A stretch of 64,000 nt of DNA from Halomonas zincidurans B6 (GCF_000731955.1 NZ_JNCK01000001.1:2480001-2544000); one strand, 5' to 3'. Counted from the first letter of the stretch, positions 54,791 through 64,000 are shown. Program-made: numbers and translations. The notes: generated by a model not told the origin, from the letters alone.

Positions 54791-55606
54791 TCAGGCGTCC
54801 CACTTGGGTGCGAAATCCGGGTTGGCGATCCGCTCGCCCACATCCAGACGCTCGATGCGCGCCATCTCGTCATCGCTCAGGGTCAGCTCGAGCGCCGCCA
54901 GGTTGGCTTGCTGATGCTCGGGCCGGGTGGACGAGGGAATCACCGCGATATCGCGCGACGCAACCCAGGCCAGCGCGACTTGGGCCGGCGTGGCGTCGTG
55001 ATCGTCAGCGATCTGGCGGAGCACCGGTTCGTTCATCACCTTACCGACGGCGAGCGGCATGTAGCCGGTGACCTCAAGCCCCTTGGCCTGGCTGTGCTCG
55101 ACCAGCGTTCGGTTGGCCAGGAATGGATGGACTTCGATCTGGTTGGTAATCAGATGCTCGCCTCCCGGTACCGACAGTGCCTCATCGAGATGCGCCAGGG
55201 TGAAGTTCGAGACGCCGATGTGCCGGGCCAGTCCCTTCTCGCGTGCCGCGTTGAGCGCGCCGATGTATTCCGCCATGGGTATCTCGTCATTGGGCGACGG
55301 CCAATGGATCAGCGCCAGATCGACCCGCTCGACGGCGAGCTTGCGACAGCTTTCCTCGAGGCTGGCGATCAGCTCATCGTGACGAAAGCGATCCCACCAG
55401 ACCTTGGTGGTCAGGAATATCTCGTCGCGAGGCACGCCGCTTTGCTTGATGGCCTCGCCGACCGGCTGCTCGTTATCGTAGATCTGGGCGGTATCGATGT
55501 GTCGATAGCCGAGCGCAAGAGCCGACTTGACCGAATCGATGACCTGCTGGTCCTTGAGGCGATAGGTACCGAGACCGATGCGCGGAATGATGTTTGATTG
55601 GGCCAT
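54791..55606 (-). CDS. Aldo/keto reductase (2,5-diketo-D-gluconate reductase type)
   Basis: 271 residues. NADPH-dependent cytoplasmic reductase with the catalytic tetrad Asp38, Tyr43, Lys68 and His101 (DTAQIYDNE, TTKVWW, LIHWP) and the cofactor-binding IPSSTRPEHQQANLAAL end. Close to DkgB/YafB. Start ATG 55606 with GGGAGG five bases before. It precedes the UbiA-type gene on the same strand (39 bp), so co-transcription is possible. Confidence 0.9.
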   Translation of the reverse strand: MAQSNIIPRIGLGTYRLKDQQVIDSVKSALALGYRHIDTAQIYDNEQPVGEAIKQSGVPRDEIFLTTKVWWDRFRHDELIASLEESCRKLAVERVDLALIHWPSPNDEIPMAEYIGALNAAREKGLARHIGVSNFTLAHLDEALSVPGGEHLITNQIEVHPFLANRTLVEHSQAKGLEVTGYMPLAVGKVMNEPVLRQIADDHDATPAQVALAWVASRDIAVIPSSTRPEHQQANLAALELTLSDDEMARIERLDVGERIANPDFAPKWDA

Positions 55607-55795
55607 GCTAGCCTCCCTGCCTTTTTCGGAGCGTTCGTCGGCCAGCAGGACCGACATTATTGAAATTGAGGTCGGCGGCCGGGCATTTCAAGGCCGTTAG
55701 AGGTCTAGCGATCGCCGCGGAGCGAACTCGGCACGCCACTGCCAACTCGTGTCCGAAGGCATTAGACTGAAGTTTCCTGTCGAGTGGGGATGATG

Positions 55796-56917
55796 ATGAG
55801 CGAAACCGCGAATGTCGTGCTGGTAGGCGCCGGGCATGCCCACCTGCACGTCGCCGGCCATGCCCGTCGCCTGATCGAGCGCGGTGCGCATGTGACGCTG
55901 ATCTCTCCCGGCGACTTCTGGTACTCCGGCATGGCCACCGGCATGCTCGGCGGCGACTACGAGGCCAGCCAGGACCGGCTCGACCCGGCATCGCTGATCA
56001 GGGCCCAGGGCGGCGAATTCATCGCCGACCGGGTGAGCGGTATCGACCGCCAGCGGCGTCAGGTGCAGCTCGTCGGTTCGCCACCGCTCGCTTATGATCT
56101 GCTGTCGTTGAACCTGGGCAGTCGCGTCGATCCCTCAACGATCTTCGGCCTGTCGAGTGGTGACAACGTCTGGCCGGTGAAACCCATCGCAACTCTGTGG
56201 CGGCTGCGCCAGCAGCTCGAATCGGCGCTCGCCGGCAACGCCGAAGCGCCGCGCCTGGCGGTCATCGGTGGCGGACCCACCGGAGTCGAACTGACCGCCA
56301 ACCTGGTCGCGCTCTACGCCCGCTACGGGCGCGAACCTGGCATCACCCTGGTCAGCGCCAGCGAAAGATTGCTGCCCAACGCACCACGCGCCGCCGGCGC
56401 GTGGATCGAGCGACGCCTGGAACGGCGTGGAGTGCGCCTCGAACTGGCCGCCTCGGCCGTGGGCTATCAAGCCGGCGAGCTGCGCCTCGACGACGGCATG
56501 CGTCTGAGCGTCGAGCATGTGGTGCTCGCCAACGGTTTGATCGCCCCTGAGCTTACCGGCGAGCTTGGCCTTGCCTGCGATTCGCGCCAAGGCCTGGCCA
56601 TCACCCCGGCGCTGCACAGCCCCGACGACTCGCGCATCTTCGCCGTCGGCGACTGCGCCTGGCTCCGCCATGCACCTTGCCCCAAGCTCGGCGTATTCGG
56701 GGTCCGTCAGGCGCCGGTGCTGCTCGACAATCTCTGCGCCTGGCTCGCCGGCGAGCCGCTGCGCGACTACCAGCCGCAGCGCCGCTATCTATCGGTGCTC
56801 AATCTCGGCGATGGGCGCGGCCTGGCACTCTGGGACCGCTGGTGGTGGAAAGGCCGCCTGGCCCTGCAACTCAAGCAGCACCTGGATCGGCGCTTCATGG
56901 CCCGCTGCGGTGCGTGA
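55796..56917 (+). CDS. FAD/NAD(P)-dependent pyridine nucleotide-disulfide-type oxidoreductase
   Basis: 373 residues. Two Rossmann sites: VVLVGAGHAHLHVAGHARRL (FAD) and AVIGGGPTGVELTANLVALY (NAD(P)H), then FAVGDCAWL. There is no redox-active Cys pair, so it resembles type II NADH dehydrogenases and the oxidoreductase domain fused to SelD in some bacteria. Substrate unknown. Start uncertain among three adjacent ATGs (55790, 55793, 55796); GGGG favours the third. Confidence 0.8.
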   Translation: MSETANVVLVGAGHAHLHVAGHARRLIERGAHVTLISPGDFWYSGMATGMLGGDYEASQDRLDPASLIRAQGGEFIADRVSGIDRQRRQVQLVGSPPLAYDLLSLNLGSRVDPSTIFGLSSGDNVWPVKPIATLWRLRQQLESALAGNAEAPRLAVIGGGPTGVELTANLVALYARYGREPGITLVSASERLLPNAPRAAGAWIERRLERRGVRLELAASAVGYQAGELRLDDGMRLSVEHVVLANGLIAPELTGELGLACDSRQGLAITPALHSPDDSRIFAVGDCAWLRHAPCPKLGVFGVRQAPVLLDNLCAWLAGEPLRDYQPQRRYLSVLNLGDGRGLALWDRWWWKGRLALQLKQHLDRRFMARCGA

Positions 56918-56962
56918 AGACCGAGCCCGCGGCAGGGCCGGGCGCGCGGTAAGCGTATCGGG

Positions 56963-57814
56963 CTAGCCCGGCGTCATGCCGCGCATCCGCTCGCTGCGTC
57001 GGCGCAGCAGTTCCAGCGTGGTCAGCAGCAGCATCGACAGCAGCACCAGCATCGTCGCCACCGCGAGGATCGTCGGGCTTATCTGCTCGCGAATCCCCGA
57101 CCACATCTGGATCGGCATGGTGCGCTGCTCGGGGCCGGCTATGAACAGCACCACCACCACCTCGTCGAACGAGGTGATGAAGGCGAACAGCGCCCCCGAC
57201 ACCACACCCGGGGTGACCAACGGCAAGACGACCTTGAAGAAGGTCCGGGTGGGGTTGGCGCCCAGGCTGTGCGCGGCACGGTTCAGGGTGGTATCGAAGC
57301 TCGACAGCGTGGCGGTCACCGTGATTACCACGAAGGGAATGCCCAGCACCGTGTGGGCGAGGATCACTCCCAGGTAGGTCTGCGCCAGATTGACCTTGGA
57401 AAAGAAGAAGAACATCGCCGCCGCCGAAATGATCAACGGCACGATCATCGGCGAGATCAGCAATGCCATCACCGCGCCACGTGCCGGCATGTGTCGGCTC
57501 GACAGACCCAGCGCGGCGATCGTACCGAGCATCGTGGCCAGCAACGTCGCAGCGATGCCGACGATGAAACTGTTCTTGATCGAATTGAGCCATTCGCTGG
57601 AGGTGAAGAAATCCTGGTACCAGCGCAGCGAATAGCCGTCCGGATCCAGCTGCAGCATAGCCTTGGTGAAGGTGAAATAGGGTTCGGCATTGAACGACAG
57701 GGGGATGACCAGCAGCAGCGGACCGATCAGGAACAGGAAGACCAATCCGCACAGCCCCAGGAAGACATAGTGCCAGATGCGTTCGCCACGCGTGGCGTAG
57801 GATGGAAGCGCCAT
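56963..57814 (-). CDS. Polyamine-type ABC transporter permease (PotC-like)
   Basis: 283 residues, six membrane helices, with the EAA-type loop (NRAAHSLGANPTRTFFKVVLPL) that docks to the ATPase. Second permease of a spermidine/putrescine-type importer, last gene of the four-gene operon. Start ATG 57814 lies four bases after the preceding permease; a longer frame to 57847 overlaps it and is less likely. Confidence 0.88.
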   Translation of the reverse strand: MALPSYATRGERIWHYVFLGLCGLVFLFLIGPLLLVIPLSFNAEPYFTFTKAMLQLDPDGYSLRWYQDFFTSSEWLNSIKNSFIVGIAATLLATMLGTIAALGLSSRHMPARGAVMALLISPMIVPLIISAAAMFFFFSKVNLAQTYLGVILAHTVLGIPFVVITVTATLSSFDTTLNRAAHSLGANPTRTFFKVVLPLVTPGVVSGALFAFITSFDEVVVVLFIAGPEQRTMPIQMWSGIREQISPTILAVATMLVLLSMLLLTTLELLRRRSERMRGMTPG

Positions 57815-57818
57815 TGCG

Positions 57819-59072
57819 TTACCCCAGCTTGACTTTGTCGACGCCAATCAGGCGATTGAAGACCAGGTAGCAGACCACCACCACGAACAGCAGGATCGAG
57901 GCGATCGCCGCCGCCAGCCCCCAGTTGAGCGAGGTCTGCATATGGTAGGCGATGGAATTGGTGATGAAGCGCCCCGATTGCCCGCCGACCAGCGCCGGCG
58001 TGATGTAGTAGCCGATCGACAGGATGAACACCAGTATTCCGCCGGCGGCAATCCCGGGAATGGTCAGCGGAAAATACACCCGCCGGAAGCACAGCAAGGG
58101 CTTCCCGCCCAGCGAGCGGGCGGCGTGCATGTAACTCGGCGGAATGGTCTTCATCACCGAGTACAACGGCAGGATCATGAACGGCAGCAGGATATGGGTC
58201 ATGGCGATGATCGTCCCCGTCTTGTTGTAGATCATCTGCCATCGCGCCTCGTCGGCGATGATCCCCAGCGCCACCATCAGATCGTTGAGCACTCCCTGCG
58301 ACTGCAGGATGGCGATCCAGGTGGTGGTACGCACCAGCAACGAGGTCCAGAACGGCAACAGCACCAGGATCATCAACAGGTTGGAATGGCGCAGCGGCAA
58401 GTTGGCGAGCAGGAAGGCGACCGGGTAACCGAGTATCAGGGTCGTCAGCATGATGACGCCACTCATCCAGAACGTTCGCCAGAACAGCGTTCCGTAAACC
58501 TGCATGTAATCAGGCACCGCGACGATCTCGCCATCGGGGGAATACTGATGATCGACGGCTGCCAGGTAGTAGGACAGTGTATAGGGCGACGACTCGCGCT
58601 TGATCACCCGCCAGGTCGCGAGTTCGCCCCAGTCGTCGTTGATATCGATCAGGGCGGCTTTATAGGGTGCTTCCAGCTTGGCGACACGCCGCGCGGTACC
58701 CATCAGCGCCGACCGCATGCCGGATTTCTCGTAGTTGAGACGGCTCGCCACCAGCCCCAGGTTGCGCGCCTTGGCGCCCGCCTCGAGATCGGCGGCCAGC
58801 GCGGCGAAGGCCGGCTCGTCGGGTAGCGACTCGCCATCCCAGTCGGCCAGCGCCTGGCTGGTCTGCGGCAGCGCGGTGGAGACTTCGGGGTTGTCGACGC
58901 TGCGCCACAGCATGTCGAACAGCGGCATGACGAAAGCGATGATCAAGAACGCCAGCAGCGGCGACACCAGCAGCAGCGCCTTGAGCTTCGAACGCCGCAC
59001 GGCACGGCGCAGACTGGTCTTAAGCGGTACGCCATCGGCGGTTTTCAGGGGAGCGGTGGGAGATTCGGACAC
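57819..59072 (-). CDS. Polyamine-type ABC transporter permease (PotB-like) with long periplasmic loop
   Basis: 417 residues, longer than E. coli PotB (275). After a basic N-terminus and TM1 (about 33-53) comes a periplasmic region of about 130 residues rich in charged amino acids (e.g. FAALAADLEAGAKARNLGLV), then five further helices and the EAA loop (HAARSLGGKPLLCFRRVYFP). This extended PotB subtype occurs in some proteobacterial polyamine or compatible-solute importers. It follows the binding protein by 72 bp. Confidence 0.87.
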   Translation of the reverse strand: MSESPTAPLKTADGVPLKTSLRRAVRRSKLKALLLVSPLLAFLIIAFVMPLFDMLWRSVDNPEVSTALPQTSQALADWDGESLPDEPAFAALAADLEAGAKARNLGLVASRLNYEKSGMRSALMGTARRVAKLEAPYKAALIDINDDWGELATWRVIKRESSPYTLSYYLAAVDHQYSPDGEIVAVPDYMQVYGTLFWRTFWMSGVIMLTTLILGYPVAFLLANLPLRHSNLLMILVLLPFWTSLLVRTTTWIAILQSQGVLNDLMVALGIIADEARWQMIYNKTGTIIAMTHILLPFMILPLYSVMKTIPPSYMHAARSLGGKPLLCFRRVYFPLTIPGIAAGGILVFILSIGYYITPALVGGQSGRFITNSIAYHMQTSLNWGLAAAIASILLFVVVVCYLVFNRLIGVDKVKLG

Positions 59073-59144
59073 GCGGGTCTCTCCGGAAAGGATTCGAGCC
59101 TACCAAGGAGCCACGCCACCCCGGCCGGGGTGGCGTGGCGGAAC

Positions 59145-60275
59145 TTACTGGGCCAGCCAGGCGTTGAAGCGCTGGGTCAGTTCGTCGTTGTGGTCGGCCC
59201 AGAACTCGTTGTCCTTGGGGATAGCGGTTTCGAAGTTGGGACCGTAGGTGGGCATGTGCGGCTTCATCTCGATATCGGTACCGGCCAGGGTGGTTACCAT
59301 CTTGGCCGATGACTTGCGCGCCGGGCCATAGGAAATGTACTTGGCCTGATCGGCCAGCCGCTGGGTATCGGTGGCGAAGTACAGGTAGTCCTTGACCTTG
59401 TCGAGCTTGCCGGTGGGCACCACCCAGCCATCGAGCTCGAACACCTGGGCGTCCCAGATGATCTCGAACGGCTGGCCCTCGTTGGCCGCGGCGTTGAAGA
59501 TACGACCGTTATACGCCGAGCCGAAGGCAACTTCCTGGTCGGCCAGCAGTTGCGGCGGCTGGGCACCCTCTTCCCACCAGATCACCTGATCCTTGATGGT
59601 ATCGAGCTTGGCGAACGCACGGGCCACGCCCTCTTCGGTCTCGAGCACGTCGTAGACATCTTCCGGCGCCACGCCGTCGGCGACCAATGCCCACTCGAGG
59701 TTGTTGATCGGCTTGCGCATCAGCGTGCGTTTGCCCGGATAGTTCTCGAGATCGAAGACGTCGGCGATGGTGCTGGGCTGCTTGTCCTCGGGGAACATCT
59801 CGGTATTGAAGGCGACGATGTTGGAATAGACGATCGAGGGTACGAAACACTCATCCAGCGAATTCTCGATGAAGTCTTCGCTGGGCGGCGTGCCGTCGGG
59901 TGCGTCGGCCAGCAGCGCATCGTGATCGAGCGGTTCGATCAGCCCCTCGGCGCAGGCGATCAGGGCATCCGCCGGCAACATGTCGACCAGATCCCAGGTC
60001 ACGTTGCCCGCCTGCGACTGCGCGCGCAGCCCGGCCAGGGCATTGCCGCTACGGTCGATGTTGACGATCTCGTCGCCGGACTTTTTCATCCACGGCTCGT
60101 TATAGGCTTTCTGCTGGCTCATGCTGTAGGCCCCGCCCCAGGAGACGATATTCAGCGTCTCGGCCTGCGCGGATACCGCCAGCGTCAACGTGGACAGCCC
60201 GAAGGCACCCGCCACGGCGCCCTTGATCAACGTATCCTTGATCAACGTTCCCTTGAAGAGTCTTGTGTTGTTCAT
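59145..60275 (-). CDS. Periplasmic polyamine-type solute-binding protein
   Basis: 376 residues. Signal peptide of 38 residues ending AQA|E, then a PotD-like solute-binding protein (LNIVSWGGAYSMSQQKAYNE; WWEEGAQPPQLLADQEVAFG). It delivers its ligand to the two permeases. The N-terminus carries a 12-base tandem near-repeat (TLIKD-TLIKG). Ligand specificity (putrescine, spermidine or other) is not readable. Confidence 0.92.
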   Translation of the reverse strand: MNNTRLFKGTLIKDTLIKGAVAGAFGLSTLTLAVSAQAETLNIVSWGGAYSMSQQKAYNEPWMKKSGDEIVNIDRSGNALAGLRAQSQAGNVTWDLVDMLPADALIACAEGLIEPLDHDALLADAPDGTPPSEDFIENSLDECFVPSIVYSNIVAFNTEMFPEDKQPSTIADVFDLENYPGKRTLMRKPINNLEWALVADGVAPEDVYDVLETEEGVARAFAKLDTIKDQVIWWEEGAQPPQLLADQEVAFGSAYNGRIFNAAANEGQPFEIIWDAQVFELDGWVVPTGKLDKVKDYLYFATDTQRLADQAKYISYGPARKSSAKMVTTLAGTDIEMKPHMPTYGPNFETAIPKDNEFWADHNDELTQRFNAWLAQ

Positions 60276-60389
60276 GCGGTGTTTCTCCAGTTGTTGTTAT
60301 CACGCCATCCTGCAATGTCCGGCGAGCGGCAGCGCCACGCCGCCGGGCGACATCGCTTTCGGTTACCTCAGCTCGAAGCAGTGTTCGAC

Positions 60390-61520
60390 TCAGGCATCCA
60401 GAGCCCGGCAATCGGCGCTCGACCAGCCGATCTCGACCGTTTCCCCCGGGCGCAGCACGCTGTGACCGTCGGCGTTGGGGGTCTTGATGATGAACTCGTC
60501 GTTGCCGCAGACCGACAGCCGTGTACGCAGATGGTCGCCGAGATAGATCACCTCCTGGACTTTCGCCGAGAAACGGTTCTCGAATTCACGACTGTCTTCG
60601 CGCAGCAGGCTGACCCGCTCGGGACGTAGCGACAACGTGGTCCGGACGCCAGTCTCGGCGACCGCGACCGGCGTGGCGATCACCGTCTCGCCGCTATCCA
60701 GGCGTACCTGGCAGCGCTCGCCAGCGAGCTCGGTGACTTCGCCGCGCAGGCGATTGTTCTCGCCGATGAAATAGGCGACGAAGGCGTTTTCAGGCTGCTC
60801 ATAGAGGGTGTCCGGCGAAGCCAGCTGCTGGACCACGCCATCGTTGAACACGGCGATGCGATCGGACATGGTCAGCGCTTCGGTCTGATCGTGGGTGACG
60901 TAGAGCATGGTCACCCCCAGCTCGGCATGGATACGCTTGATTTCGTATTGCATCTCCTCGCGGAGATTCTTGTCCAGCGCCCCGAGCGGCTCGTCCATCA
61001 ACACCAGCTCGGGCTCGAAGACCAGCGCGCGCGCCAGCGCCACACGCTGCTGCTGACCGCCGGACAGCTGCGCCGGGCGGCGGTCGCCGAACTCATCGAG
61101 CCGGACCATCGCCAGGGCACGCTGGACCTTCTGCTTGATCTCGGCCTTGCTCAGATGGCGCACCTCGAGGGGGAAGGCGAGATTCTCGGCCACCGTCATG
61201 TGCGGAAACAGCGCGTAGTTCTGGAAGACCATGCCGATGCCCCGCTTGTGCGGCGGCAAGCCATTGATCGGTTCGCCCTTGAGCAGGATCTCGCCATGAG
61301 TCGGCGTCTCGAACCCCGCCATCATCATCAGGCAGGTGGTCTTGCCGGAGCCCGACGGCCCCAGCAGGGTGACGAACTCGCCCTGCCGGACATCCAGGTT
61401 GAAGTCCTTGACCACCAGCTCGACGCCGTCATAGCTCTTCTGGACGCTGCGGAAGCGGGCAAAACACGTCTTGTCGGCCGCCGCTTGCGTTGGCGGCTCA
61501 GCTTCGAGGGTCTGGGTCAT
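60390..61520 (-). CDS. Polyamine-type ABC transporter ATPase (PotA-like)
   Basis: 376 residues. Walker A GPSGSGKTT, signature LSGGQQQRVALARALV, Walker B LVLMDEPLGALD, switch His in VTHDQTEA, then a C-terminal TOBE domain (LRPERVSLLREDSREFENRF). First gene of the ABC operon (ATPase, binding protein, permeases). It energises import at the inner membrane. Confidence 0.93.
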   Translation of the reverse strand: MTQTLEAEPPTQAAADKTCFARFRSVQKSYDGVELVVKDFNLDVRQGEFVTLLGPSGSGKTTCLMMMAGFETPTHGEILLKGEPINGLPPHKRGIGMVFQNYALFPHMTVAENLAFPLEVRHLSKAEIKQKVQRALAMVRLDEFGDRRPAQLSGGQQQRVALARALVFEPELVLMDEPLGALDKNLREEMQYEIKRIHAELGVTMLYVTHDQTEALTMSDRIAVFNDGVVQQLASPDTLYEQPENAFVAYFIGENNRLRGEVTELAGERCQVRLDSGETVIATPVAVAETGVRTTLSLRPERVSLLREDSREFENRFSAKVQEVIYLGDHLRTRLSVCGNDEFIIKTPNADGHSVLRPGETVEIGWSSADCRALDA

Positions 61521-61877
61521 GCAGCATTACCTGTGCGTAGCGATTGTTGTCGTTTTGTCGCCTGGCGTGCGACCCGAGGCAGGTATCATTTTGTTACTGT
61601 TGTTGTTTTGACTTTGACATTAGAACCAATGCCGTCACGACTACAACCCCTTAAAGGGACAATAAGCGTTGAAAGTGATTTCCAGTGGCGATTGCAGAAA
61701 CGACAAGGGCGCCCGTAGGCGCCCTGCGTCCGATTGACGATCGATCCCAACCCACTCCTTGTCAGCAAGATGCACTCATGGGGCATAGGGCGAGGAGCGC
61801 GGCTCCTAAGGTGGCATCGCACGCATAAAAACGCTCCGCGAGCGCAGCGTCGACGATCGGCCAGGCCCGACAGACTC
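61521..61877. other. 357-bp gap between metZ and the ABC operon
   Basis: No coding sequence. It contains the metZ terminator (61707-61724) and, nearer the ABC genes, an A+T-rich stretch (about 61570-61640) likely to hold the ABC promoter, though no consensus is convincing. Confidence 0.5.
61707..61724 (-). terminator. Likely terminator after metZ
   Basis: Perfect 7-bp stem GGGCGCC with GGCGCCC around a four-base loop, on the minus strand about 150 bp after the metZ stop. The following T-run is imperfect (TTGTCGTTT). Confidence 0.6.
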
Positions 61878-63074
61878 CTAGGCGAGTCGATCGAGGCCGC
61901 GCGCCAGGTCCGCCTTGAGATCGGCCAACCCTTCCAGGCCCACGGCGATGCGAATCAACCCTTCGCTGATTCCCGAAGCGACCTTCTGCTCGTCGGAAAG
62001 ACGCCCGTGGGTGGTGGTCGCCGGATGGGTAATGGTGGTCTTGGCGTCGCCCAGATTGCCGGTGATCGACATCAGCCGGGTGGCATCGATCACCGACCAG
62101 GCGCCCTCGCGACCGCCGGCGATCTCGACGCCGAGCACCGCGCCGAAGCCTGTCTGCTGCGCCCGGGCCAGCGCGTGCTGGGGATGACTCTTCAAACCGC
62201 TGTAGTGCACCCGGGCAACCGCCGGGTGCGCCTCTAGCCACTGCGCCAACGCCAGGGCGCTCTCGCAATGCGCGCGCATGCGCAGGCCCAGCGTCTCCAG
62301 CCCCTTGAGGAAGATCCAAGCGTTGAACGGGCTCATGCAAGGCCCGCAGGTGCGCACCACCCCGAACAACTCCTCGAGTTCGCGGTCAGCGCCCACCACC
62401 GCGCCGCCGATCGCCCGGCCCTGACCATCCAGATACTTGGTGGCGGAATGAATCACCAGATCGGCGCCGAGCTCCAGCGGACGCTGCAGAGCCGGCGTCA
62501 GGAAGCAGTTGTCGATCGCCAGCCAGGCGCCGTGGCGATGGGCGATCTCGGCCAGCGCGGCGATATCGACCACCTCGGAGAGCGGATTGGACGGCGTCTC
62601 GGCGAACAGCAACTTGGTGTCGGGAGTGATCGCCGCCTGCCACTCGTCGAGATTGCCCAGCTCCACGTAGCGGGTGGTGATGCCGAACTTGCCCAGATAC
62701 TTGCTGAACAGGCTCACCGTGGAACCGAACAGCGAACGCGAAGCGACGATCTCGTCGCCGGCCTCGAGCAGCCCCAGCGCGGTCGCGAGAATCGCCGCCA
62801 TCCCCGAACTGGTCGCCACGCAGCGCTCGCCGCCCTCCAGCGCCGCCAGGCGCTCCTCGAAGACGCGCACGGTGGGGTTGGTGAAGCGCGAGTAGATGTT
62901 GCCCGGCTCCTCGCCGGCGAACTTGCGCGCCGCTTCGGCGGCGCTGCCATAGACGAAGCTCGAGGTCGCGAAGATCGGCTCGCTGTGCTCCTGCTCGGCG
63001 CTGCGTACATGGCCGGCGCGTACCGCCAGGGTATCCAGCGACCAGGCGTCGCCGTCGAAATCGTGTTCGTGCAT
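61878..63074 (-). CDS. metZ: O-succinylhomoserine sulfhydrylase
   Basis: 398 residues. PLP enzyme of the Cys/Met metabolism family that makes homocysteine from O-succinylhomoserine and sulfide. PLP lysine Lys213 (HSATKYLDGQGR), substrate motif YSRFTNPTV and AETPSNP. The start is the ATG at 63074, 10 bp after the purF stop (GGGGG site); upstream extension is not supported. Order purF-metZ is shared with pseudomonads and other gammaproteobacteria. Confidence 0.93.
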   Translation of the reverse strand: MHEHDFDGDAWSLDTLAVRAGHVRSAEQEHSEPIFATSSFVYGSAAEAARKFAGEEPGNIYSRFTNPTVRVFEERLAALEGGERCVATSSGMAAILATALGLLEAGDEIVASRSLFGSTVSLFSKYLGKFGITTRYVELGNLDEWQAAITPDTKLLFAETPSNPLSEVVDIAALAEIAHRHGAWLAIDNCFLTPALQRPLELGADLVIHSATKYLDGQGRAIGGAVVGADRELEELFGVVRTCGPCMSPFNAWIFLKGLETLGLRMRAHCESALALAQWLEAHPAVARVHYSGLKSHPQHALARAQQTGFGAVLGVEIAGGREGAWSVIDATRLMSITGNLGDAKTTITHPATTTHGRLSDEQKVASGISEGLIRIAVGLEGLADLKADLARGLDRLA

Positions 63075-63084
63075 CAAGCCCCCA

Positions 63085-64000
63085 TTAGTCGTAGTCCTCG
63101 ACGTCATTGTGCAGATCGACCACCGCATGGCCGGTGCCGTCCTGGGTCTTGGCGGCATCGTTGCGCGAGGCCTCCAGCGCGGCCAGATATGCAGCGTCGA
63201 TATCGCCGGTGATGTACTCGCCATCGAACACCGAGCAGTCGAAACGCTCGATCTGTGGGTTGACGTCGCGACAGGCCGTCTTGAGATCCTCGAGATCCTG
63301 ATAGAAGATCCGGTCGGCGCCGATCAGCTCGCCGACCTCCGCCTCGCTGCGACCGTGGGCGATCAATTCGCTGGCCGCCGGCATGTCGATCCCGTAGACG
63401 TTGGGATAGCGCACCGGCGGCGCCGCCGAGGCGAAGTAGACCTTGTTGGCACCGGCTTCGCGGGCCATCTGGATGATCTGCTTGCAGGTCGTGCCGCGCA
63501 CGATCGAGTCGTCGACCAGCAGCACGTTCTTGCCGGCGAACTCGATGTCGATGGCGTTGAGCTTCTGACGCACCGACTTCTTGCGCTGGGTCTGCCCCGG
63601 CATGATAAACGTCCGCCCGATATAGCGATTCTTCATGAAGCCTTCGCGGTACGTCACGCCCAGATGCTGAGCCAGTTCCAGCGCCGAAGTCCGCGAGGTG
63701 TCGGGGATCGGGATGACCACGTCGATGTCATGCTCCGGCCACTCCTTGAGGATGCGATCGCCGAGCTTGCGGCCCATCTGCATGCGCGTGCCGTAGACGT
63801 AGGCGCCATCGAGGATCGAGTCGGGCCGCGCCAGATAGACGTGTTCGAAGATGCATGGCGCCAGCACCGGCCGGTCGGCGCACAGCTGGGTATGCACCGC
63901 GCCCTGCAGGTCGACGAAGATCGCCTCGCCCGGTGCCAGGTCGCGGGCCAGTTCGAAGCCGCCGACGTCCAGCGCCACCGATTCGGAAGCGATCATCACG
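63085..64000 (-). CDS. purF: Amidophosphoribosyltransferase, C-terminal part (runs off window)
   Basis: The last 305 or so residues of purF, first committed step of purine synthesis (PRPP + glutamine to phosphoribosylamine). The PRPP-binding loop VLLVDDSIVRGTT, the GRTFIMPGQ segment and the ASAAPPVRYPNVYGIDMP region are all present. The N-terminal glutaminase domain lies beyond position 64000. It is followed by metZ after 10 bp, probably the same transcript. Confidence 0.96.
   Translation of the reverse strand, partial: VMIASESVALDVGGFELARDLAPGEAIFVDLQGAVHTQLCADRPVLAPCIFEHVYLARPDSILDGAYVYGTRMQMGRKLGDRILKEWPEHDIDVVIPIPDTSRTSALELAQHLGVTYREGFMKNRYIGRTFIMPGQTQRKKSVRQKLNAIDIEFAGKNVLLVDDSIVRGTTCKQIIQMAREAGANKVYFASAAPPVRYPNVYGIDMPAASELIAHGRSEAEVGELIGADRIFYQDLEDLKTACRDVNPQIERFDCSVFDGEYITGDIDAAYLAALEASRNDAAKTQDGTGHAVVDLHNDVEDYD

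Noticed and set aside
55796..56917. SelD (selenophosphate synthetase) fusion
   Set aside because: Only the oxidoreductase-type domain is present and the gene ends before any SelD domain.

Overview
The window is high-G+C chromosomal DNA of a gammaproteobacterium, most likely a member of the Halomonadaceae (Halomonas-like). The reasons are the gene orders (gltA divergent from sdhCDAB-sucAB-lpd-sucCD, purF-metZ, phhR/phhABC, argP/argO), the acidic proteins typical of halophiles, and two tRNA genes with encoded CCA ends. This taxonomic call is inference from reading, not from a search.

Layout. 1-393: start of a HAD phosphatase. 520-5728 (minus): NAD-dependent molybdenum formate dehydrogenase fdsGBAD, with a divergent ModE-like regulator (5936-7015) and an oxalate/formate-type MFS transporter that carries a frameshift (7068-8725). 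9164-13530 (minus): an N-acetylglucosamine operon in decay (nagR, nagA running in frame into an SIS-domain deaminase, a truncated EIIA-HPr, a heavily deleted nagE). 13844-17635: RNase II, an O-antigen-ligase-like protein and a short ABC-transporter relic. 17636-30973: TCA-cycle block, with gltA on plus and sdhCDAB-sucABlpdsucCD on minus, and recognisable sigma70 promoters between them. 31103-35330: a beta-hydroxyacid dehydrogenase, an origin-like intergenic region with a perfect DnaA box, tRNA-Ala/tRNA-Glu, gltX and a LysR regulator. 35961-40604: an XRE regulator, a small acidic protein, hppD, argO/argP, a lipoprotein and a thiamine-binding-type protein. 40824-44315: cfa, two gene relics (GGDEF and YoeB-like) and recQ. 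44336-50136: phenylalanine/tyrosine catabolism (phhR, phhABC), with a complete IS66-family element inserted 16 bp upstream of the phhR start codon and flanked by an 8-bp target duplication. 50208-56917: a DadA-like oxidase, a broken dadA, a very A+T-rich scar, MATE exporter, UbiA prenyltransferase, aldo/keto reductase and FAD oxidoreductase. 56963-61520 (minus): a polyamine-type ABC transporter. 61878-64000 (minus): metZ and the 3' part of purF.

How the genes work together. Formate dehydrogenase and the formate/oxalate-type transporter would have formed a formate-use module. The TCA block supplies citrate synthase, the whole 2-oxoglutarate dehydrogenase complex with its own E3, succinyl-CoA synthetase and succinate dehydrogenase. 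PhhA/PhhB convert Phe to Tyr, PhhC makes 4-hydroxyphenylpyruvate and HppD makes homogentisate; the later steps are not in the window.

Main theme. I see no defence island, CRISPR array, prophage or biosynthetic cluster, and no convincing new multi-gene system. What stands out is gene decay: OFA transporter, nagE, EIIA-HPr, nagA, an ABC exporter, a GGDEF protein, a YoeB-like toxin and dadA are frameshifted, deleted or reduced to relics, and one recent IS insertion is visible. Multi-lesion genes (nagE, dadA) are real decay. Single-base cases (OFA transporter, nagA) could be sequencing errors.
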